From Trichostrongylus colubriformis (Eukaryota; Nematoda; Chromadorea; Rhabditida; Trichostrongylidae), in the NCBI GenBank assembly GCA_963978905.1, contig OZ022258.1, positions 38,129,282 through 38,193,281 on the forward strand: a DNA stretch of 64,000 nt, read 5' to 3'. The position numbers were made by a program, and so were the translations under genes. Positions 43,073 through 54,554 of this stretch are shown piece by piece. Within the stretch, counting starts at the first letter, position 1; each line of letters begins with the position of its first letter. The notes under the pieces are model-generated. The model was not told where the DNA came from, made no database searches, and saw only the letters and a program-made list of their open reading frames with translations.

Positions 43073-43702
43073 ACTTCAAGAGAATATCGGCTTCAAAGTA
43101 GAGCTCATAAAACTGTAGAAAGGCTAAAGGAGAAATGCTTATGCATACGATTCTCCACGATCCCGATACTTCTGTGGCCTAGCGACGTATGCAAAACGTC
43201 GGCAACAGCTGCACACAATTTCTAACCCTTTTTAAGGGTTGCAGGAATAAATTGGGTGTCGAAGAAGGCAGAACATTACAACTGCGCTGTAGTTAATGGT
43301 CCCAAGAAATTTGGTATGGCGTGGTGTTTTGACGAAAAGCGCGCTCTAATCACGTGTTTGGCACTATAATTTGACCAGATCATGCCAAGAGGCATCAGAC
43401 GCCGCCACTTCATGTAGTATTACTTTTTACTTACGTTGACGTGGTCCGCCTGGCGCAGAGACTTGACTCGGGTGTCGTAGTGTGAGCTCTGAGCTCTTCA
43501 GCGAGCCTTACCCTCGCCTACGAACCGCTATTGGTCTTGTTCTTCATGTATACGAGCGCACCACGTTCTGTCAATGTTCGCCATACATCACAGATTCACG
43601 TAGCTTTCGTCAGCGATGGCTTACGCCAGAAAACAGGTGTGCCGCAAAAACTACTAATTTTACTTTCATTTAACCTAAAACTCCAAGTCGTGTTCAACTC
43701 AC

Positions 43703-44078
43703 CTTTTCCGGTGTAAAGGCCATCATTGAAATGGCAAGAGTGGCAGCACTGAATAAAGCTGAAATCGGCCACTGTTCGACACATTGTCGCAAATTTGACA
43801 TGGTTCCGATTGTAAAGAGCTCGGCAGACCGCTGGAAGGATAGTGTCCACGCAGCATGGAGTCTTTGTCGCCTTGACTAAACCAGACCGTTGCTCTGCCA
43901 CTCCAAGATCTGGTAATGAAAAGGATAGCTGGTTGACTGGTTTCAGTTCGGTAAGAATATTTCACAAAATCACTCAAAAACAGTCCGCCAATAGTAATAA
44001 GAATGTTTGGAAAGTGTGACGGTCAACAATAACCTTACCCACGTGCAAAAGAGCCAATAAGACAGTCACAGTTTTCAT
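43703..44078 (-). CDS. Secreted Cys-rich small protein, first two exons
   Basis: Exon 1 (44078-44039) encodes MKTVTVLLALLHV, a short hydrophobic signal peptide. The ATG follows directly on a CTCTTCAG acceptor-like motif, so the transcript may be trans-spliced there. Exon 2 (43909-43703) joins in phase after a CATTACCAG acceptor and ends at G|GTGAGT. It contains six or seven cysteines, including CCVD, an AVCRALYNRNHVKFATMC block and FIQCCHSCH, a spacing like ShK-type Cys-rich modules of secreted nematode proteins. The 3' end was not fixed. A downstream GT AAGT donor near 43432 (minus strand) suggests at least one more exon. The precise family is not assigned. Confidence 0.65.
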
Positions 44079-44099
44079 CTGAAGAGCTAAGCGAATATG

Positions 44100-45323
44100 A
44101 GGGCATGTGACCTTTATAAAGACCACGCCAGGCGGAAAACCGGCGATTAATAAGCGGAAAACCGGTGTATATCCTGTCAGGATCTGCATTCATTGTCCGA
44201 AGTTTATGCGGGGCCTGAATCTTGCGCGCCTGACATGTCGCCCCTGACATATGTAGAAGGCAAATATGAGCTCTTCCCCTCTTTTCGGAGGACCTTACAT
44301 ATGGTGTAGACTCCCGTATCAATCATTACAACGATAAATGTGTTGAATGTGTTGCTTTTAATTTGATCCAAAGTTCAATTGCAGATGTGCACGTATAATG
44401 CCAGTCAAGAACTGCCTTTGTACCACTATGCCTTACTGGAGGTGACAACTCTTGACTCTCATGCTACCACTAGGATGTTGAGAGTTGAGAGGACGGAAGT
44501 TCCTCTCTACTACTGGTGAGCTGATGGTAAGACACAGGGACTCAAAAAAAGCTCTCGTGTTCTCCTCGTTGGTGCCATGGATGCGCGCGGCGCTCCGTAA
44601 GCATATGTAGATGTGTGTTAAAATTCGGTCTAAAACCATTGGTATGTTAATAAATCCGAATTGCCATTCCATGCTCGTCTTCATGCAGATTATAGCGAGG
44701 TAAAATAAAAGAAATCAGGTTCTGGAAAATGAAAAGGATTTTCTCTCGGATGTGGTTTTCTTGGCTATCCTATCCTTTGAAGAACTCCAATGGATGCCTC
44801 CTAGAAGGTAATTCTGGAGATCCGGTAGCAGTACACTGGACAGATTATGTGAAAGGGCCTGTGCTCTAATCTAACGTGTGATTAAATGTGTGCTATGCAA
44901 ACAGGGCAGAGTTGAAAACTGGTTTTCGCTTAAATTTGCTGTAGTTGCGGTACAGTAGCCGTGTAAGTTCGAAAATGGTTCAAAGTAGTGCTGGACTAAA
45001 AAATGCATGGAAATTCCTGCAAACGGCAAAAAAATATCAGCGGGAACCATCGGTTAGACCAAGGGTGAATTTCCTATTTTTTCGGATTCTTCTCGAAATT
45101 TCCATGCACGAGTCTTTTCGTTTTCCCAGCATAAGTCGCGCGCCGTCGCACGACCCACTGCTCTTATCAGACGTCGCCATTTGTTCCTATCCTAGGAATG
45201 TGTGGCGAGTATCCCGCCAGTGGTGTGGAATCAGACCATTCATGAGTGGGTTCCCTTCTTGAGGCGATCGATTTTTTTTACTGATTTTGAGACTCATCTA
45301 CGCTGTTGATTTGTTTATAAACT
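44100..45323. other. Intergenic DNA, nothing recognised
   Basis: Several medium ORFs exist (for example 44433-44684 minus and 44945-45262 plus), but none shows a domain, a signal peptide with cysteines, or a convincing splice context. Confidence 0.4.
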
Positions 45324-46351
45324 TTGGGTCAATACATAAATAGTGTCGTTTCTTTCAAACGAAAACTTTTCCCATAAAATTGCATGTTTTTGCAGCATGT
45401 TATAATATACTATTAGGAAGAGATTTCCCTGCTCTATAAATTTACGTGTTCACTTTCTGTGTGCATCATAATGGGGCCGATTTTCAGGCTGGTCAAGGCT
45501 GGCGAAATGGTTGGTTTAATCGACAAAAACTGACCAAATTAATTAATTAATTAAAACACTACATTTTACTTCAGGAAATTGGCTATGCGTCCAGTACTTA
45601 GCCCCGACCTCTTCTGCAAGTTTCATCAATTGGTTGCTCGAAAAATCACATAGCTCTTTTTTCAACATTTAGTTTTTCCGCCACAGCTCGGTGATTTTTG
45701 ACAATTTCTTTGAACCAAAGCAGGAAACATTTCTCAAGCAATCAGTTGAAAGAGCGGTTGAATGTAAAAAAGAGGTAGTGATGAGGGACGGGATTGTCAT
45801 TGACCGGTTTCCGAGTTTCTGTTGAAATAATAATGTCAACTGGTCCGCTATCCCTCAGTTTTAAAAATCCAGTATGAACCGCGAAAACAAAAACGAAACA
45901 TAGCTTGATAGCGCGGAAAAATCCTCCCGAATGATCCATAAAGTAATGCTGAGCAAAAGATTTGAAAGGAAAATTTTTATTTTGAATAAACGTTAATATT
46001 GTCGGAAAAAGGAAATTAGAGAAAGAACGACGCGACTTCTCATTCAACCAAGTATCAGGACTTGCAGAAGATGTCTGGGCTAGGTACGGGACTCGTGATT
46101 GTTTGTTTCCAAAAGTGTGTTATTGTGTTTTAATTGATTGCCGGTTTAGCCGATTTTTGTCGGCTGGACTTACCTATTCGCCAGCCTGAATGACAACCCC
46201 TTTCTAACATACCCAAAGGCTAAGCATCAGCTCTTGTAGGACCGAAAATTCTCTTCCAACTGATATACTTTGATGACATGCTGCAAAAACTTGTAGTTTT
46301 ATTGGTGAAATTCTCGTTTGAAAAAACGACACTACTTATTGAATGACCCAA
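45324..46351. mobile_element. 1.03-kb inverted-repeat element (TTGGGTCA ends)
   Basis: The ends TTGGGTCAATACATAAATAG and the inverse of TTGGGTCATTCAATAAGTAG match. Inverted similarity continues over at least 200 bp (TAGTGTCGTTT, CAAACGA, TTTTTGCAGCATGT, CAGGCTGGCGAA). The interior contains a weak C-terminal-like frame with no certain motif. No clear target duplication is visible. Probably a decayed Tc1/mariner-superfamily element. Confidence 0.6.
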
Positions 46352-46718
46352 GATACACGTCAAAGTAAAAAGATATGTGAAGATAAGTATACTATTAGTT
46401 GAGTGTGCTGTCAAGTTTGTGCTTTTCGAGGTTGATAGGTGGAACATTTCTCAAATTGGCCTAACGTTTCGACTGAATCATCGTCTTCGGAGGCCTGGAC
46501 GTGGTGCAAGGTTTACATTTAGGACCCTAAACCACCATGCGCCTCCTTCCCTAGCGGTTTCGACACCGTGTCTGAACCACACAGAGAAACCCAAGCAACA
46601 TGGAAATAAAACCATCCTGAGGTTCCACTTATTGAGCGGAAAATCTGCTACCGTAGCGGAAACTATGATGACAACCAGTAGCAAGTGAAGCACATCCGCT
46701 GTTCCCGATATGAAAATA

Positions 46719-47272
46719 TTAGGTTGGCTGATAAATTCCTGGACACTTCAAAACAGTTTGATCTACAATGCGTCGATTGATAGCTCATCTTTTCATGTTC
46801 GACCTTGCTGAACAGTGCTCCCGAATGTTCCACCACATAGGTATATAAGGGCCGGAGCATGTCTACAGAGAGGAAGGGCCGATGTTATGCTACTGCACGA
46901 CAGCGCTGAGAGCCTCATGCAGCGAAAATCAGTCGAGATATTTTGTCGGCTTTAGAGTGGGAAGTTCTGCCGCACACAATATAGACCTCACCTCGCCCCA
47001 TCTGATTACCATTTATTCTCCCCTCTCAAAAGTTACCTGAAGGACAAGCAGTTCAAAAAAGAGAAGGACATCAAAACCGCGGTCAACGACTTTTATAGCG
47101 TCGCGGTCTGCACAGTTCTGGATGAATGGAATTGAAAGGTTGCCAGAGCGATGGCAGAAGGTTATTGATAATGATGGTGAACATATTATTGATTGATTAT
47201 AGGTTGTTCCAAAATAAAGTTATGAAATAAAAAAACGTCTCGAAGCGTCCAAGAATTTATCAGCCAACCTAA
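46719..47272 (+). mobile_element. Mariner deletion derivative inserted in the left arm
   Basis: TA-flanked, 554 bp, ends TTAGGTTGGCTGATAAATTC and the inverse. Inside is a mariner C-terminal relic (YRPHLAPSDYHLFSPLKSYL, then KDKQFKKEKDIKTAVNDFY) with frame breaks. A different mariner family from the elements at 28, 30 and 56 kb. The homologous right arm has the empty site with one TA at 52900-52901. Confidence 0.9.
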
Positions 47273-47402
47273 TACTTGGGAAACGCACGCAGTGTCTTAT
47301 CGCTACATTCTACAGCTCGCAAAGCAGTATGAACGGCGATAATTCACTTGTTATTGATGGACGCTAATCTCGGCTGGTCATCTTTGGATTCCTCACAGAT
47401 AT

Positions 47403-48293
47403 CTAAAACGCTTCCAATGCTTCTCTAGCGGAAAATTCCGTCTCATGCGCCAACACCGCGCACTCGATTTCAAATTGAGCGCCATCGTACTCATCTGCTT
47501 TGTGTCTAACAAGGGCTGTTGTGAGGGTACCGCGTCTAATACTAGCAAGATGTTCCTTGACTCGCATTGCTAGAACTCTCCCCGTCTCTCCTATATAATC
47601 AGAGCCACAAACCGGACACTCAACCTGATAAATCACTATACATACAGTCTCCAGTCTTGCCGTGTGGGCAGATAGCACAATTATCTGATAATCACTACCT
47701 ACAGAGTCTTGCGCACCAGTTGCTGTCTAAGATTTCCGTTAGGAATGTTCACTAGCTGAAGATCGTCTTGCAACTGTGCTCTTCTATTACTCTTATGAAT
47801 GGCAGCACTCACCTTGCCAAATATATAGGGAAGACAAAGAGGTAATTTTTTTCGACGCGGTACCTCTTGCTGAGCGACACACTGTCTTCGTGATCCTGAT
47901 GCCGCATAGCCATTGGCTATGGCTATTTCTGTTGCTAGCTGACGTGATTCATGTCGTTCAACATCACCTGTGCACATCGCCATAGCCGTTTTGAACATGT
48001 TGCCGACAACCGCATGTTTAATGGTAGTGGGACGAGCCGATAGATCAAATTAAACTTCTAAAGCTCTTCTTAAGAAGTACGTCTTCGGAGCGAGTACTGG
48101 GAAAATCTTTATTGTTTGAAGGATTTTGTGCATATGCGAAAACAGAATTCATTTGAGTAGGTAACACCACTGACATGTCTTCAAGCAGTTGTTTCTCATA
48201 AACCATACATACCGAAGCGTTTCGTTCGTAGTGCACCATTCCTTGTGTGAAGCACAGAGAGCAGATTTGTCGACACACTAAATTAGCTTTCAA
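47403..48293 (-). pseudogene. Penelope-like element 3' coding region, left arm
   Basis: Minus-strand fragments: a CRQICSLCFTQGMVHYE block, then RHESRQLATEIAIANGYAAS, then LCLPYIFGKVSAAIHKSNRR with NIPNGNLRQQLV (the RT-endonuclease connector of Penelope-like elements), then a GIY-YIG endonuclease (VIYQVECPVCGSDYIGETGR, VKEHL). An in-frame TAG stands before the DNCAICPHGK segment. A short deletion removes the residues around the GIY motif start. Inactive. Confidence 0.82.
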
Positions 48294-48895
48294 TATGGCT
48301 CAAAGGATGAATTCGTACCAGTTAGCAGTTTCATTGGATCTCATGATGGTGCTACGCAATGGAGGGGCATCTTATAAAAACTTGCCCATTTAAGCATCTG
48401 GAAAGATCTTTGAGGGGTCAACTGCACTCTCAGCCGTATATTTTTGCCTAGTGCTCAGTGGGGAGAGGAGATTGTTTCTTTTCCCTTCCAGGCTTAGTTA
48501 AAATTAATGTCCACAGTGAGATGATCCCCCCTGATTGCAATAGCAATGGTCAAGCAAACATCACCATAGCCATCACTTCCTCTTTCTTAAGCTTAGCCAT
48601 TGCTCCCTCTTGCATGAAGGCTTGAGAACCATAAGAACGATGAGCACATAGAAAAGCTGAGTACGTGCTGCATGGAGAGTTCAAGGATAGTTAATTATTT
48701 GTACTACCTTCACAGTTTGTTGGAACAGCCGTTCATCGTCTGTCTACGTGACTTTTTTCCACTGCCGATGACGCCCAACTATGAACCATCCATGGCGTCT
48801 ATAGCAAAGTTGGTTACCTGCCGGTGTCGAAGCTTCGTAATGCCGAGAGCGAAATGGTTGATACAGCTGTGCTCAGCAGAAAGTGAAGAAGTAGA

Positions 48896-51172
48896 TCCGA
48901 GGTGCTTTGTTTGCAAACAAACAAGGAGGGTTGTGCACTCGGCATAATAAAGCACCGTACACATGATTCTTCCATTACAGACATAAGTATTAATAAGTAT
49001 TATTTACTAAACGCATATTTTCATGTTTTATTATTGCAAAATGCAGGTGAAATGATCGTGAATGAATGCAAACGTTAAAAACTTTGTTTGACAATGTTGC
49101 ATAGCTCAGATTTTGATTTCGGGGATTCTGATTCCGAAGTATTTCAAAAGTTGGATATGTCAATTCGAACGTGTGTGTAAAAGGAAGAGGCTATGGTGAG
49201 ATGCTCTTCTGCAGTCGCAGTTGTTGATATGCATAATAGAATTCCCAACACAGAGTAAAATTCAGCATCCACTCTTATAACGTCGGTAACTGTTCATTTG
49301 GGAGCGTCTGAGGGCGGTTAATGTATCAGTACGGCACTTGTTCCGCGCTTGACGCTAAATGATGGTCATCTGAGTTCCCCATGGCAGTAGAGCTTCTTTT
49401 ACATACATGTGAAGAGGGGACGGGTTGCTGGAGCAGTGCCGCGCGGGTTCATGGCGTCCTGCGCGGGTGCGACGAGGCGAGGGCAGGGAGTATCCCTGGT
49501 CAGGAGCTGCTACGGGTCCAAGGCAATTGCCTGAGGCATTTTGTTGAAGAACAGGACAAAGCTTGAATTACAGATTGTTTCGATGCTTAATATATCCGCT
49601 GGTGCGGAACTTCATGATCAAATGATGGCACCATTAAGTTCAGCGTACTTGATTCCATTTGCAAAATTTCGTGCAATTGGCCGCCTGTTTTTCTAAAATA
49701 ATCACCTTTCCATTAACCCTGTGACGTCATTTCATGCCTTAATCAACGGAACTGTGAAATAATTTCTAAATAACCTTCTCAGACCAATATATTGACAGGT
49801 TGGTTTCCCTAGTGGTTGTGTACTTCTCCACATGGAAATCTAGCAGAGGAAAATTTTGAAGAATTTCGACGTGTTTCACTTCTAATGGTCGTAACTTCCT
49901 TCAATCTTCACCTTATGAGTGTAATTTTGTTATTCGGGGTCTGCGTGGTTGCCGCGTTTTAATGACTTCTGCGTGGTTGCCGCGTTTTAATGACTATATT
50001 AACTATACCACATCTTAGTGGAGAAAGAAGTTATTTTAGGGGAGACAGTTGACAAGTTTTCTTCCACGATGTGGTAAGATCTTCCCATGATTATTTGGGA
50101 AAATGGCCCATTGTGCCTGCTTTGCCTCCAGTACGCATCTTTTGCCCTTAGAAGGCCAACGAAAGGGTAACTGGCTTTAACCGACCTCGGTGGGATGCGC
50201 TATGTATCAGGATTTCGCCCACATTCTCAAGGAATACAATCGTGGGTTCGGTCCGCATAGTGGCTCGCTAGCACCAGTCACGTACTTGCAATCGTAGTAA
50301 GATGTGAGAGAAGTCCACATCAGCTAGTTTTTCGTCCCATATCATAGTTTTTTTAGTCAGCTCAAAGGATACACTATTCCCGTAGTCTTCTTGGAATTGA
50401 AGATTGTGAACAAGCAGGCGTCGACCACGAACCAAGCATAAGTTATGAGCGTTTGGTTGTAGAAGCTTGACACCTTGTTTACAGTTCACAATTCCAAAAG
50501 GACCAAGGGCTCAGCCTGTATGAAGATTTAATTGAATATTAGTTTTGGATTTAAACCCAGTCAGTTAGTTTTATCAGATCTCCGCTTTACACCTTGGACA
50601 CTCAGCCTGTGAAATTCCGCCGACCACTACCTACTTCAACGATTACGACCTTCCGCCCCCTTCCAGCGCACGAAAAACGACTCCCAATCGAGGATTCCTC
50701 GACGGAAGCTTGACCCTGCCGATAGCTCAATCGAGCCAAATTTTGCCTTTTGCGCTGACACCAATAGTGCGAGAGGAGCTTCCACGTGGAGTGCGGGATA
50801 GAATTCTCGCGTGGCAGCATCTCTGCTTGAAATACACGAACAGGGTCCTCTTGGACGCGAGCGCGCGACCGAGGTATCAGATACGCTGCGGCAGTTGTGC
50901 CGCATCCAGCGGGCTCGAATCAGCGGGACTGGCACGGGGAAGATGCCTCTACAGGCGGGAAGGGGTCTCGCCGACCGGTGAAGGTTTCGATCCCGCGACC
51001 CAGAGTCCCCGCCGGAATTTCGCTGCCAGGCAAGGAAAGCGATCCTCTGGCTGTCTGGCCAGAGAGAGGGAGGATTCCGCAAGTGCCGGATTGAGACCTC
51101 ATGGCACATAAATGTAGCCAGAAAATCAAGAAAAAAGCGCATCTCTTCCCTATTGTAAACGGACTACGATAC
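48896..51172. other. Spacer of the Penelope-like inverted repeat
   Basis: About 2.3 kb without a reverse-transcriptase frame or any other recognised gene. It holds a 28-bp perfect tandem duplication at 49940-49995. The frames at 50.6-51.1 kb are GC-rich overlaps without a domain. Confidence 0.55.
49940..49995. repeat. 28-bp perfect tandem duplication
   Basis: The unit beginning TCTGCGTGGTTGCCGCGTTT and ending TAATGACT occurs twice with no spacer. Confidence 0.9.
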
Positions 51173-51478
51173 TGCTCTACTTCTTCACATTGTGCTTTTG
51201 AGCACAGCTGTATCAACCATTTTGCTCTTGGCACTATGGAGCCGTCAACACCGGCAGGTGTACGAACTTTTCTACAGGTGACGCTATGGATGGTTCATAG
51301 TTGGGCGCCATCGGCAGTGAAAAAAAGTCACGTAGACAGACGATGAACGGCTGCTCCAACAAACTGTAAAGGTAGTACAAACAATTAAAATATCTTTGAA
51401 TTCTCCATGCAGCACGTTCATTGCTCTATAAAAAGGACTGGAAACTGCAGAAGCTCCCGTCTTCCAACCAACTTAATA

Positions 51479-51577
51479 ATGCTTCTCTATGTGCTCATCG
51501 CTCTTATGGTTCTCAACGCCTTCACGCAAGAGGGAGCAGTGGCCAAGCGTACGAAAGAGGAAGGATGGCTATGGTGA
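51479..51577 (+). CDS. Small ORF with signal-peptide character in the Penelope-like arm
   Basis: A 32-codon ORF starts MLLYVLIALMVLNAFTQEGA, followed by VAKR and a short hydrophilic tail. The N terminus looks like a secretion signal ending before a KR dibasic site. A TATA-like CTCTATAAAAAGG lies about 55 bp upstream. The homologous left arm (about 48.57-48.66 kb) has lost the ATG and is frameshifted. It may be a captured host 5' exon or chance. No family recognised. Confidence 0.3.
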   Translation: MLLYVLIALMVLNAFTQEGAVAKRTKEEGWLW

Positions 51578-51879
51578 TGCTTGCTTGACCATTAGTCGCG
51601 ATGAGTGAGATTTAATGAGGGTGCTATTGCAATCAGGGGGGGGGGGAGCATCCTACTATGGACATTATTTTTACCTAAGCCTGGAAGGGAAAAGGAACCA
51701 TCTCTTTCCCCCACCAAGCACTAGGCAAAAATATACGGCTGAGAGTGCAGTTGACCCCTCAAAGATCTTTCCAAGATGCTAAAATGTGCAAGTTTTTATA
51801 AGATGCCCCTTCATTGCGTAGCACCATCATGAGATCCTATGAAACTGCTAACTGGTACGAATTCATCCTTTGAGCCATA

Positions 51880-52771
51880 TTGAAACCTAATTTAGTGTGT
51901 CGACAAATGTGCTCTCTGTGCTTCACACAAGGAATGGTGCACTACGAACGAATCTCTTCGGTATGTATGGTTTATGAGAAACAACTGTTTGAAGACATGT
52001 CAGTGGTGTTACCTACTCGAATGAATTCTGTTTTCGCATATGCACAAAACCCTTCAAACAATAAAGATTTTTCCAGTACTCGCTCCGAAGACGTACTTCT
52101 TATGAGGAGCTTTAGAATTTCAATTTGATCAATCGGCTCGTCCCACTACCGTTAAACATGCGGTTGTCGGTGGTGTTCAAAACGGCTATGGCGAAGTGGA
52201 CAGGTGATGTCGAGCGACATGAATCACGTCAGCTAACAACAGAAATAGCCATAGCCAATGGCTATACGGCATCAGGATCACGAAGACAATGTGTCGCTCA
52301 GCAAGAAGTACCGCGTCGAACAAAATTACCTCTTTGTCTCCCTATATATTTGGCAAGGTGAGTGCTGCCATTCATAAGAGTATTAGAAGAGCACAGTTGC
52401 AAGACGATGTTCTAGTGAACATTCCTAATGGAAATCTCAAACAGCAACTGGTGCGCAACAGACTCTGTAGGTAGTGCTTATCAGATAATTGTGCTATCTG
52501 TCCACACGGCAAGACTGGAGACTGCATGTATAGTGGAGTGATTTATCAAGTTGAGTGTCGGGTTTGTGGCTCTGATTATATAGGAGATACGGGGAGAGCT
52601 CTAGCAATGCGAGTCAAGGAACATCTTGCTAGTATTAGACGAGGTACCCTCACAACAGCCCTTGTTAGACACAAAGCAGATGAGTACGATGGCGCTCAAT
52701 TCGAAATCGAGTGCACGGCGCTTGCGCATGAGACGGAATTTTCTGCTAGACAAACATTGGAAGCGTTTTAG
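51880..52771 (+). pseudogene. Penelope-like element 3' coding region, right arm
   Basis: Same order as in the left arm: CRQMCSLCFTQGMVHYERIS, RHESRQLTTEIAIANGYTAS, LPIYLARstyle connector with SAAIHKSIRRAQLQDD and NIPNGNLKQQLV, then DNCAICPHGKTGDC and a better preserved GIY-YIG domain (GVIYQVECRVCGSDYIGDTG, RALAMRVKEHL). The C-x2-C between the GIY and YIG halves is the Penelope-specific zinc-binding pattern. An in-frame TAG (near 52471) precedes the domain, and at least one frameshift lies upstream. No RT domain is attached, so this is a 5'-truncated copy. Confidence 0.85.
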
Positions 52772-53349
52772 ATTTCTGTGAGGAATCCAAAGATGACCAG
52801 CCGAGATTAGCGTCCATCAATAACAAGTGAATTATCGCCGTTCATACTGCACTGCGAGCTGTAGAATGTAGCGATAAGACATTGCGTGCGTTTCCCGAGT
52901 ATTTTAATATCGGGAACAACGGATGTGCTTCACTTGCTACTGGTTGTCATCATAGTTTCCGCTGCGGTAGCAGATTTTCCGCTCAATAGGTGGAACATCA
53001 GGTTGATTTTATTTTCATGTTGCTTGGGTTTCTCTGTGTGGTCCCGACACGATGTCGGAACAGCTAGGGAAGATGAGGCGCTTGCTGGTTTAGAGTCGTA
53101 AATGTAAACCTTGCACCACGTTCAGACCTCCGAAGACGAAACTTTAGGCCAATTTGAGAAATGTTCCACCGATCAACTTCGGAAGGCACAAACCAAATAA
53201 CAACTCACAACTAGCAATGTCGAGGTTGCAAGAAACTGTATATTACATATGCATATGTGCTGTTGACTTGTGACCTCTCCCATGACAACTTGGTCCCGCG
53301 GTAGCTAGAGCATTCCATTGCATTTATTTTCTTGTCGAGGATAGGCTAA

Positions 53350-54230
53350 TTGTACTTCAAATTCATTAATTGGAGGATTAGTACAATGGTTACAGAGGAG
53401 AGGAACTGCACCATAATAACTGTGTACGCGCCGCAAGCCGGTTGTACCGAGCACGACAAGGGTAACTTCTATCTGAGCCTGCACGACGCCATTAGGCCAG
53501 TTACGGAAGGCCAATTCCGGAGTTATCTCACCGTAGCGGGTGATCTGAATGGTCACACCGGCAGAGGTAGAAGAGGCTCAGACAGTGTGCATGAAAGCAA
53601 AGGGCTGAGCGTGAGAAACGCTAAGAGAAGGATATTGCACCTGGCCACGGCTTACGACTCAGCAAGTACTCCGCAAAAAGAGAGCCTCAAAAGGTTGCCT
53701 GTAGCAGTGGAGGGAGACAAGCGGAAGTCGAATATACTCATAAGTAGATCAGTCCTTGAAACTGTGAAGGGCATAAAGATACTGCCAGGAGAGAAACTCA
53801 CCACCTAACAGAGTCCCCTCCTAGCAGACATTGCTAACGAGCTTCTGAAGAAAACAAGACTGGAGATCGAACCGAGATCAGATGGTGGAAGCCGCAGGAA
53901 GGGGAAAAGGATGATTTCAACTGAAGGATAGTGGATATCAGTCTTCTAGACCCTAGTGGCCCGCCCCAAAAAACCTGAAACGAAGGAGTTAAGATAATTC
54001 TGAAATGCGCGAGAGAAATGCTGGAGAGGCCCGGAGGGGCTTCAGAGGAGACAAAGCGGCGTGGTTCTGGAGCGAGAAGATTCGGACTTTGTTGTGCGGA
54101 TGGAGTTCGTCCAAAACGGCCCCTGAGTTGACATTGAAGGGGTTGTTTTTCAAGGAAGTCACAGGGAGTTGTAGTGTGGTCAACGTCGCCTACGATCAGT
54201 GACGTGAATAAAAGTGATATTGAAAGTTAT
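53350..54230 (+). pseudogene. RTE-type retrotransposon fragment (endonuclease and linker)
   Basis: The frame 53350-53808 carries ITVYAPQAGCTEHDKGNFYL and VAGDLNGHTGRGRRGSDSVH, matching the AP-endonuclease core of RTE-clade LINEs (the YAP and GDLNGH motifs). Missing segments and a stop at 53806 follow. The linker resumes in other frames with KIILKCARE and RGDKAAWFWSEKIR (near 54050-54085). No RT core follows. Begins just outside the Penelope-like right arm. Confidence 0.75.
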
Positions 54231-54554
54231 CAATTTCATGATTTGCTATGGAAGACAGCTGATCCCCCTCCTGAACGACTGCAACCTGTGAACGAGTTCG
54301 CAAAATAGTGGCTAAAGAAAATAGGCTCCGAAAATTAAACAAGATTATTTCGCAAGTGACTATTCACGAGAAAACCCCCTCTGCCTTTGTGTTGGAGTTT
54401 TCGTTGACCACATTCACTGGATAAGCCTCCTTTAACGGAATGTGATCTGTTGACCATACTCACCCTCTCATGGCTCAACCGTCCTTTATCGAGGAGGCGG
54501 CAACAACAAATTCGAAAAAGGGAGGACAGTTGATTTTTAGGGATTTCTGGGTAG

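Larger units (their letters stand above)
46405..48895 (-). repeat. Left arm of a ~6.8-kb inverted repeat (Penelope-like element copy)
   Basis: Inverted copy of 51173-53200. The outer end has GTTGATAGGTGGAACATTTC with TCAAATTGGCCTAA. The inner end has GGTTGATACAGCTGTGCTCA and GAAGAAGTAGA. It is longer than the other arm mostly because of a 554-bp mariner insertion. Orientation is head-to-head: GIY-YIG coding ends point outwards. Confidence 0.88.
51173..53200 (+). repeat. Right arm of the ~6.8-kb inverted repeat (Penelope-like element copy)
   Basis: Inverted copy of 46405-48895 without the mariner. The inner end has GAGCACAGCTGTATCAACCA. The outer end has GGCCAATTTGAGAAATGTTC. It contains a G10 run near 51643 that is not present in the left arm. 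Confidence 0.88.
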
